29,720 bases of DNA from a virus. The position numbers and the translations under genes were made by a program. Where the stretch lies: positions 1 to 29,720 of the IMG/VR virus record IMGVR_UViG_3300002835_000788. One strand, given 5' to 3'. Below, piece after piece: positions 20,645-26,383 of the stretch. The number at the start of each line of letters is the position of its first letter. Within the stretch, counting starts at the first letter, position 1. The notes below the pieces were generated by a model, which worked only from the letters and a program-made list of their open reading frames with translations, searched no databases and was not told the origin of the DNA.

Positions 20645-21006
20645 TGCGAGTGCGCCTTCCGCCCCTCGAAGTGGGCCACCGACACCACCACCTCGTCTGC
20701 ATCAGCGTTCGCCCCGTCATCCTGCGGTGCGACTGCGGCACTGAGTTGCGCAAGCGCACGCTCTCTCACCTGCAAAGCGGCATGAAATCGTGCGGCTGCG
20801 TCTTCCGCGCATCGCAGGCGAGGCGCCTCTCGTCTCAGCTCGACGGCCTCGGGTTCGAGGCGGTTGCGTACCACGAGGGACCGAAGCAACGCTATTCAAC
20901 GTGGGACGTGCGCTGCGTGCGCTGCGGCGAGGCGTCGACCATCTCCGACACGCATCTGCGCTTCGGGCGCATCCGAGGGAGGTGCGGCAAATGCCCGCGC
21001 GACTAG
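20644..21006 (+). CDS. Cys-rich repeat protein, zinc-ribbon type (120 aa)
   Basis: Two degenerate copies of a Cys module are present. The first is RCDCGTELRKRTLSHLQSG ending in KSCGC; the second is RCVRCGEASTISDTHLRFG ending in RCGKC. This resembles the repeat in the next gene, in which CxCG is followed about 18 residues later by SCGC. In databases such modules precede AP2 or HNH domains in mobile-element proteins; here no nuclease core is seen. DNA binding is a reasonable inference. It overlaps its neighbour by 16 bases. Confidence 0.68.
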   Translation: MRVRLPPLEVGHRHHHLVCISVRPVILRCDCGTELRKRTLSHLQSGMKSCGCVFRASQARRLSSQLDGLGFEAVAYHEGPKQRYSTWDVRCVRCGEASTISDTHLRFGRIRGRCGKCPRD

Positions 21007-21419
21007 ACCTGACCGGGCAGCGCTTCGGCCTGCTCACCGTCTGCGAGCCAGCGCCACGCCCTGCAAGCGACCGCAAGGGCAACACCTGGTGGGCGTGCGT
21101 GTGCGAGTGCGGCGAGCGCGTCACCGTTCGCGCGACGCACCTACGCACGAAGCAGACGCGCTCGTGCGGGTGCGTGCGACGCTTCGACCTGTGGGGGCAT
21201 CGCTTCGGTCGTCTCGTCGTAGTCGACCGCTCCGCGAAGCAGCTCGACGGCCTGAGCCGCTGGGTGTGCGAGTGCGACTGCGGCTCGCCTGCCGTCCTCC
21301 GCGATGCCTGGCAACTTCGATCCGGTGACACAATCTCATGCGGCTGCGCGCTCAGGGAGGCGCAGGCGAAATTTGGAGAGCGCGCGACAGTCGCGCGAAG
21401 AGGGCGACGACATGACTGA
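20991..21419 (+). CDS. Duplicated GQRFG/SCGC zinc-repeat protein (142 aa)
   Basis: Two clear repeats make up most of the protein. Repeat 1 (about 5-60) has DLTGQRFGLLTVCEPA, CVCECGERVTV, LRTKQTRSCGC. Repeat 2 (about 64-120) has DLWGHRFGRLVVVDRS, VCECDCGSPAVLR, LRSGDTISCGC. The L-GxRFGxLxV opening and SCGC ending are typical of modules attached to AP2/HNH proteins of phages and integrative elements. No HNH catalytic motif is present, so this is probably a pure DNA-binding form. ATG 20991 lies inside the upstream gene. Confidence 0.78.
   Translation: MPARLDLTGQRFGLLTVCEPAPRPASDRKGNTWWACVCECGERVTVRATHLRTKQTRSCGCVRRFDLWGHRFGRLVVVDRSAKQLDGLSRWVCECDCGSPAVLRDAWQLRSGDTISCGCALREAQAKFGERATVARRGRRHD
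21381..21397. promoter_or_regulatory. 17-bp perfect inverted repeat upstream of gene at 21412
   Basis: CGCGCGAC-A-GTCGCGCG is a perfect palindrome with a single central base, lying 15 bases before ATG 21412 but inside the coding end of the previous gene. The size suits a dimeric repressor. The coding constraint and high GC content mean it could be chance. Confidence 0.35.
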
Positions 21420-22047
21420 CCATGACACGATCGCCCGCATGGCGATCCGCCTCGCGAGGGGCTACCGACAAGGGTGGGCGATTCGAATCCCAAAGACGCA
21501 CGGCGTCGAATGGAACTGGACGACGGCGAGTGAGTACGCGCAGGTCGGGAGAAGCCTTCCGACGTTTGACCGCACTGCTGGAGTTATCAGCTACGCGACG
21601 AACAAGATGCGGTGGACACTGAGCGTCGACGGTGACATCGAGGTCGAAATCGACTCGCAGTCTGGCCTCGCCTGCTCGATCGAGGCGACGCGCTGCGGTG
21701 GAGCGAACGGCGCTGCGACGCCCTGCATCGTCGCTCGGGTGCCGGACCTCGACGGCCTCAGCTCGCACGACCTCTGGAAGGTCGACGTAGCGATCACCTC
21801 GCTTGCCTGCGGCCCCTGGAAGCCGCTCCACAATCTGCCTCCGCTGCGCGTAGTCGGCGACGTGATTCGGCTCCCTTCGACGCCCTGCGCGCTCGTCTAC
21901 GTCGGCGACAGGATCACCGCGCGAAGGCCGGATGACATCTCGTCGAATCACCCGTTCGAGGAGCATCTCGCCGAGTTTGGAAGGCGCGGCGGCTTCAGGA
22001 AGTGGGAGAGGCTGCTTGTTCGAAAAGTGACGAAGGAAGGCGTGTAG
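21412..22047 (+). CDS. Hypothetical protein (211 aa)
   Basis: The largest of the late accessory block genes. It begins MTDHDTIARMAIRLARGYRQ, has a beta-rich middle (MRWTLSVDGDIEVEIDSQSG), and a basic end. No signal peptide, membrane segment or known motif is visible. ATG 21412 has GAGGG upstream and overlaps the previous gene by eight bases. An in-frame upstream start at 21304 would run through that gene and is unlikely. The function is unknown. Confidence 0.68.
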   Translation: MTDHDTIARMAIRLARGYRQGWAIRIPKTHGVEWNWTTASEYAQVGRSLPTFDRTAGVISYATNKMRWTLSVDGDIEVEIDSQSGLACSIEATRCGGANGAATPCIVARVPDLDGLSSHDLWKVDVAITSLACGPWKPLHNLPPLRVVGDVIRLPSTPCALVYVGDRITARRPDDISSNHPFEEHLAEFGRRGGFRKWERLLVRKVTKEGV

Positions 22048-22048
22048 A

Positions 22049-22252
22049 ATGGAACCGATGGGAAGTTTTGCAGAGTGGAAGTGCGCCGCGTGCGGCGTCG
22101 TGCGCAACGTGCCGACACGCGAGGTCGAGGCGGTGAAGCGCCGCCGAAGGCGCGCCGTCGACTGGCCGACCGGGTGGACGTACCGGGCGACCGGACGCTT
22201 CGGGCTCGTCGTCTGCGACCGCTGCACGCAGCGCGAGGAGGCGACGCCATGA
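22049..22252 (+). CDS. Small zinc-finger-like protein (67 aa)
   Basis: It has WKCAACGVVRNVP near residues 10-22 and VVCDRCTQRE near the end, a CxxC...CxxC arrangement suited to one zinc ion. Between them lies a very basic stretch with KRRRRRAVDW, suggesting nucleic-acid contact. AAGGAAGG lies before ATG 22049. Its stop overlaps the next ATG. The role is unknown. Confidence 0.65.
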   Translation: MEPMGSFAEWKCAACGVVRNVPTREVEAVKRRRRRAVDWPTGWTYRATGRFGLVVCDRCTQREEATP

Positions 22253-22509
22253 GCCTTCCAAGCATCCGCCGGCGAGGCCCAGACGGGCGCGTTCACGCGA
22301 GCGCGTCGGCCTACTGCGAGAGCTGGCGACGCGAACTTGCGCCGCTCGTCGAGCTGACCGGGTGGGCGATCCATTCGTTCGGGCACGAGTGCGCGAAGCT
22401 CGTCTCGCCGGACTACCAGCACACGCAGGTCATCGACCTTGCGTTCGCCGAGGCCCTGCGCGGAAAGCTGCCGAAAACTTTACCCGCCGACGCGAGCGCG
22501 CGAAAGTAG
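22249..22509 (+). CDS. Hypothetical protein (86 aa)
   Basis: The protein begins MSLPSIRRRGPDGRVHASAS, with a middle containing LVELTGWAIHSFGHECAKLV and an alanine-rich end. GAGGAG lies nine bases before ATG 22249, which overlaps the previous stop (ATGA). No known family is recognised. The compact, Trp-containing middle suggests a small globular domain. Confidence 0.62.
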   Translation: MSLPSIRRRGPDGRVHASASAYCESWRRELAPLVELTGWAIHSFGHECAKLVSPDYQHTQVIDLAFAEALRGKLPKTLPADASARK

Positions 22510-22513
22510 TCGC

Positions 22514-22702
22514 ATGAAGGCACGCTACACGCTCCGACCGCAAACGACGCAAACGCAACTGCGCGGCATGAGACCGCCCGTCTACGCCCTGCGCTTCGAG
22601 CTTCCCGAGCCCCGCAGGGGGATGATTCGGGCGTTCTTGCTCGACGTGCTCGCGGCGACGCTGGCCGTCACCGCTGGGCTAGCCCTCATGGTCGACGGCT
22701 AG
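22514..22702 (+). CDS. Small protein with C-terminal membrane segment (62 aa)
   Basis: The first 40 residues are basic and soluble (MKARYTLRPQTTQTQLRGMR). Residues about 38-60 form a likely transmembrane helix, AFLLDVLAATLAVTAGLALM. This tail-anchored layout could serve as a holin accessory, membrane-directed inhibitor or superinfection factor. It is the last rightward gene; its TAG shares the four bases CTAG with the stop of the converging lysis enzyme gene. Confidence 0.62.
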   Translation: MKARYTLRPQTTQTQLRGMRPPVYALRFELPEPRRGMIRAFLLDVLAATLAVTAGLALMVDG

Positions 22703-23553
22703 CGACGAGCGCCGAACCTGCCCGTCATCGCACCGACGAGCCACACGAGGAGCCGCACCCACCAGGGACGCGGCTCTTCGTCTCTCGTGAGGCCGATGCC
22801 GATCTGCGGAAGCGTGGCCACGGGGGGCGCTTCGCCCACCGGACGCGGAGCCTCATCCCTGGGCGCTGATGGGGCCATGGCGGGGCTTTCGGGCTCGGGA
22901 GCAGGCACACTCGCCGCGACGCTGACAACGGGCTCAGTGGGCGGCATGGGCGTCACTGGCGCGGGGTCGGCGGGCATGGTGCGCGTGTACTCGCGAGCGA
23001 GGCTGCGCACGGACGCGCGGTAGGCGTCGGCGTCGCCCGTGAAGTAGCCGAGGCGGTGGCACTCGGTGACGTAGGCCTCCGCGTCGCGCGTGCCGACGGC
23101 CACCTCGACGGCGGAACGGTAGCGACCGAGGAGGAAGGCGACGTGGTGCTCAATCGCAGCGTCGAGGCTCTCGAAGGCGACGAAGCGATTGACAGGATGC
23201 TTGCCCTTGAAGCGCAACGTCCACAAGTCGCCGGAGCGCTCGACGAGCTCGACGGCCGAGTCTTGCGGCACCTCGTCGAGATACTTCTGCGCGGTGCGCA
23301 TCGGCAGGCGCTCCGTCGTGGCAAAGTGCTGCCAGCATCCAGGCCAACTCTTCGAACACTTGATGCCGCCGAGGTTGTAGTTCATCACGCTCTTGAAACG
23401 CCCCGTCTCCAGGGCCATCTGCCCAAGCATGATGGCGACGGCTTCACGCGGTGGCGGTGCCCCGAGCTGCGCGGCAAGCTGAAGGCGCAGAGCGAGGAAG
23501 ACTTCGGCGGCTTGCACCGGCGTCGCCCTAGCAGGTAGCTCGCGCGCGGTCAC
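22699..23553 (-). CDS. Cell-wall hydrolase (endolysin) with C-terminal hydrophobic segment
   Basis: Residues about 10-170 form a lysozyme/glucosaminidase-like domain: AIMLGQMALETGRFKSVMNY with a likely catalytic Glu in ALETG, and NLGGIKCSKSWPG after it. The pattern fits glycoside hydrolases that cut the glycan chain of peptidoglycan. Residues about 190-265 are a proline-rich linker. The last 20 residues include WWVRLLVWLVGAM, a strongly hydrophobic amphipathic or membrane segment, unusual at this end of an endolysin. There is no N-terminal signal peptide. The start is GTG 23553 overlapping the previous stop. It is the last gene of the late operon. Confidence 0.82.
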   Translation of the reverse strand: MTARELPARATPVQAAEVFLALRLQLAAQLGAPPPREAVAIMLGQMALETGRFKSVMNYNLGGIKCSKSWPGCWQHFATTERLPMRTAQKYLDEVPQDSAVELVERSGDLWTLRFKGKHPVNRFVAFESLDAAIEHHVAFLLGRYRSAVEVAVGTRDAEAYVTECHRLGYFTGDADAYRASVRSLAREYTRTMPADPAPVTPMPPTEPVVSVAASVPAPEPESPAMAPSAPRDEAPRPVGEAPPVATLPQIGIGLTRDEEPRPWWVRLLVWLVGAMTGRFGARR

Positions 23554-23846
23554 GTCAGCCTGCGCAACGCAGCTTCGAGCCGTCGACGGTCGAGGCCCTG
23601 CGAGTTGAGCGCCGCGATGCTGATGGCCGATTCAAGTTCCGGGTCGGCGTCGCACGCTGCGCGCAGGAGCATGTTTGCGATCTCGGCAGGGTCGAGCAGC
23701 CGCGCCGCGACGACCGCCGCCTGGCTCTCGGGCATGAGCAGCTTGCCGTCGTCGAAGCGAGGCAGCTGACCGATGGCGTCCTCGACCTTCGCAACGACAG
23801 TGATCACCGTGTCGAGCCACGTCAGCACGTTCGCCGCCGTGCTCAT
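23550..23846 (-). CDS. Hypothetical late protein (98 aa)
   Basis: It begins MSTAANVLTWLDTVITVVAK, has a moderately hydrophobic helix at 8-20, and continues as helical, acidic sequence (DPAEIANMLLRAACDADPEL). The ATG at 23846 overlaps the lipoprotein stop (ATGA). An upstream in-frame start at 23918 would overlap that gene by 76 bases and is unlikely. Its position between lipoprotein and endolysin genes suggests a lysis or virion accessory role. Confidence 0.62.
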   Translation of the reverse strand: MSTAANVLTWLDTVITVVAKVEDAIGQLPRFDDGKLLMPESQAAVVAARLLDPAEIANMLLRAACDADPELESAISIAALNSQGLDRRRLEAALRRLT

Positions 23847-24076
23847 CGCGCACCTACGTCGTTCGCGCACGAGCCAGTGAGGAGGCCGCGCTTCACCACG
23901 CCGTAAGCGGTCGCGCACGCCGCAGCAAGCTGACCGTCCCCTTTGTCGAGCGCGGCCTTCGCGCAGTCCCCGTCAAGCGTGATCGCGTCTGACGCGACGC
24001 GGGCGCACGGAGAGCCGCAACCGGCGATCGCGCTCGGGACCACGAGCAGAGCGAAGAACTTCACGAACGTCTGCAT
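23843..24076 (-). CDS. Small lipoprotein in the lysis region (77 aa)
   Basis: Residues 1-19 form a signal peptide, MQTFVKFFALLVVPSAIAG, followed by Cys20; IAGC is a lipobox, so the mature protein would be lipid-anchored at that Cys. The remaining 57 residues contain four more cysteines (GSPCAR, GDCAKA, AACATA, GSCAND), suggesting two disulfides. An Rz1-type outer-membrane spanin is possible by position and lipid anchor, but the proline-rich sequence usual for Rz1 is absent. The ATG overlaps the previous stop. Confidence 0.7.
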   Translation of the reverse strand: MQTFVKFFALLVVPSAIAGCGSPCARVASDAITLDGDCAKAALDKGDGQLAAACATAYGVVKRGLLTGSCANDVGAR

Positions 24077-24288
24077 CACTTGCCTCCTTCCGTCATCTCG
24101 CCGAGAGCTTGAACCATCTTCACGGGGTCGACGCCGACCGATCGCATGAAGCGCGTGAACGCTGCGAAGCGCGGCGTGCGCTCGCATCGCTCGACCCATT
24201 GCTCAGGCGTTCGCGTGCGGAGAAGCACATTCAGCACGCCGGAAACGACGGGCCACCAGACGGCGACCTTCAGCGCAAGGGCTTCCAT
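24076..24288 (-). CDS. Small protein with hydrophobic N-terminal segment (70 aa)
   Basis: The first 23 residues (MEALALKVAVWWPVVSGVLN and on) are hydrophobic and could insert in or lie on a membrane. The rest is soluble: TPEQWVERCERTPRFAAFTR followed by SVGVDPVKMVQALGEM. ATG 24288 overlaps the upstream stop; a GTG just before, at 24291, is an alternative. Proteins of this type occur in phage lysis regions and are annotated as hypothetical. A holin role is possible but only one weak segment is seen. Confidence 0.6.
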   Translation of the reverse strand: MEALALKVAVWWPVVSGVLNVLLRTRTPEQWVERCERTPRFAAFTRFMRSVGVDPVKMVQALGEMTEGGK

Positions 24289-24542
24289 CACTGCACCTTC
24301 GTCTCGACGACGGCGACGCGCTGCGAGAGGTCGCCGAGTTGCTTCGAGTGCGCTTGCAGGTCGGAGCGAAGCTCCTTGCGCATCTCGTGAATATCGTCGC
24401 GGATCTGCTTCATCGCTTCGGCCATCGCGTTAAACGAACTCGCGAGCTTCGCAGCCTCGGTGCGTGTGCCGACGTAAACGCCGACGATGGAGCCGCCGAG
24501 AGCGAGGAGCCCGATCAGTTCGCCGATTCGGATGCTGTCCAT
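24288..24542 (-). CDS. Membrane-anchored coiled-coil protein, holin or spanin candidate (84 aa)
   Basis: Residues about 7-26 form a transmembrane helix (IGELIGLLALGGSIVGVYVG), followed by a long amphipathic coiled coil (AEAMKQIRDDIHEMRKELRS onward). An inner-membrane anchor with a periplasmic coiled coil is the layout of Rz-type spanins, and of some small holin-associated proteins. AGAGG precedes ATG 24542. It lies just downstream of the tailspike and near the lipoprotein gene, a plausible Rz/Rz1 pair although not nested. Confidence 0.65.
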   Translation of the reverse strand: MDSIRIGELIGLLALGGSIVGVYVGTRTEAAKLASSFNAMAEAMKQIRDDIHEMRKELRSDLQAHSKQLGDLSQRVAVVETKVQ

Positions 24543-24556
24543 GTCAACCTCTTACG

Positions 24557-26383
24557 TCAGACGCCGAAGACGGTCCAGTTGGCTCCGTTCCAAATGACGA
24601 AGCCAGAGAAGACGCCGCCGCCTGCGGCAACGGCACCAAAGGTAGGTGCTACCGATAGGTTAGTGCAGCGCGCCATCGTGCCGATGGGAGGGCCAGCGGG
24701 AAGGTTTGCAAACGTCGACGACGGCACGCCGGGACCGACCGAGAAGCCATCGGTTGCGCTCGTCGGGTCGGTGCCCTTGATGCGGAGATTGCCCGTCGAC
24801 GAGTCGACCCAGAGACGCCAGCCGCCAAGCTCGAAGACTTCGTTAACGCCAGCGCCGAGCAGGCGAAAGCGAAAGGCGTTGACGCTGCCGCCGACGGTAA
24901 ACGTCGAGTACCCACCGCCGAAGCTCATCGTCGTAGGGCCGACGTACGACGCCGAACGGCTGAGGAAGACAGATCCGCCATCGGGCAGAACCTGCGTCGT
25001 TCCCGCGCTCGCGTCGACCTTCGCGCCAAACAGCTTCGAGCAGTTGACGATGCGGGTGATCAGCGCCGACGCGGTGAGCGAGTACGCCGTCGAGCCCGTG
25101 CAGTCGATCGAGCAGCCGTCGAGGCTGAGGTCTTCGCAGGCGTTGCCATAGACACCGACGACAGACGATGCGGAGTTTTGCCCAACGAACGTGCAGCCGT
25201 AGGCGAGGCACGCGGTCGACGTGCCCACGCCGCCGTCGAAACTAAGGTGCCGCGCAGTCGTGGTCGACGTCGTAGTCGTGAAGGTGCATCCGAAGAGGCG
25301 AACGTCTCCAGCGCCATCAAGGACGTTGACGTTGTGCACCGCGTTCGAGCGGAAGCCCGCGCCGGTCGCAGTCACGCCGCTCGGGGCCGCGCCGCCGTCT
25401 GCTGCGACGTTGAGCCCGTGGCGAAAGTTCGACTCGAAGGTGCCGCCGACGATGGTCGTGAAGAAAGCCTCTTGGCCGACGAGCACGCCGTCGAGGCCGC
25501 AGACGCGCGCCCATACGTCGTTCAGCGCGTTGTGCGCGCCGCGCTGGAGCTTGATGCCGTTCGTGCCGCAGCTAAGTAGCTCGATGCGCTCGAAGATGCT
25601 CTGCGACGTGTAGTCGCAGAAGATGCCGTCGCCGGAGCCGACGGTGCCCTGGATCGTCAAGTCGCAGACGTGCAGCGACACGTTGTAGAAAAGCAGGTTG
25701 CCGATCGACGTGATGCAGGGGCCTTGCCCGTAGTTGTGGATGATTGCGTTGCCGCGACCAGCGCCGCGAAGCGTCTTCGACGCTAGGACGTTGGGGATCT
25801 GAATCGCCCCGTTCGTCGTCGTTCCGTCGTTCGAGACGCGGTACGCGCCCTCGGGAAAGAACACGTCATCCGCCGCTGCAATCGCCGCGTTGATGGGCGC
25901 GGTCACGTCGATGAGCAGCGTGCCCGCTTGCACGTCGGCGATCTGCGCCGCCGTCATGAAGTCGAAGACGGACACCGACTCTTGCAGCTTGCTCGTCAGC
26001 GTGCGCGTCGTCGAGCCGATGCCGCCTTCGGTGTAGTCTACACGGTCGGCGCTGATGCTGCCCGTCGTCGACGCGAGCGGGATGCGCACCGTCGAGTTGA
26101 GCGACGAGAAGACGAGCGTGTTGTCCGACTGGTTGACCGCGATCGAGAAATCATCGGCGTTGACGTAGAGCCGGCACGCCGCGCCCTGGTACTGCGGGAA
26201 GCCGTTGAGCGTGCGCACCGGTTGCGCCGCTGGAATCGTCAGCGCCGCGTCGACGTAGACCGGGATGGGGTTCGACTGCGCAGGGAAGCCAGCCGCGCCG
26301 AAGTAGAGAAACCCCGCGTCGAGCGGCTGGCCGTCGCGGTCGCTGAACGTCGGAAAGGGCTCGGAGACAGAAAAGGCGCTCAT
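24557..26383 (-). CDS. Tailspike with P22-like head-binding domain and beta-helix
   Basis: The 608-residue protein begins with a head-binding domain similar to P22 gp9: SEPFPTFSDRDGQPLDAGFL, then NPIPVYVDAALTIPAAQPVR, and RLYVNADDFSIAVNQSDNTL. P22 has NPRPIF, IPVYIENEDG and MAIYDANG in the same order. Residues about 136-190 are a pectate-lyase-type entry (VFDFMTAAQIADVQAGT, FFPEGAYRVS). Residues about 200-430 are a right-handed beta-helix with regular rungs. The C-terminal 150 residues probably form a trimer or lectin-like tip. It would bind, and perhaps cut, surface polysaccharide. The catalytic residues are not identifiable by eye. Confidence 0.87.
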   Translation of the reverse strand: MSAFSVSEPFPTFSDRDGQPLDAGFLYFGAAGFPAQSNPIPVYVDAALTIPAAQPVRTLNGFPQYQGAACRLYVNADDFSIAVNQSDNTLVFSSLNSTVRIPLASTTGSISADRVDYTEGGIGSTTRTLTSKLQESVSVFDFMTAAQIADVQAGTLLIDVTAPINAAIAAADDVFFPEGAYRVSNDGTTTNGAIQIPNVLASKTLRGAGRGNAIIHNYGQGPCITSIGNLLFYNVSLHVCDLTIQGTVGSGDGIFCDYTSQSIFERIELLSCGTNGIKLQRGAHNALNDVWARVCGLDGVLVGQEAFFTTIVGGTFESNFRHGLNVAADGGAAPSGVTATGAGFRSNAVHNVNVLDGAGDVRLFGCTFTTTTSTTTARHLSFDGGVGTSTACLAYGCTFVGQNSASSVVGVYGNACEDLSLDGCSIDCTGSTAYSLTASALITRIVNCSKLFGAKVDASAGTTQVLPDGGSVFLSRSASYVGPTTMSFGGGYSTFTVGGSVNAFRFRLLGAGVNEVFELGGWRLWVDSSTGNLRIKGTDPTSATDGFSVGPGVPSSTFANLPAGPPIGTMARCTNLSVAPTFGAVAAGGGVFSGFVIWNGANWTVFGV

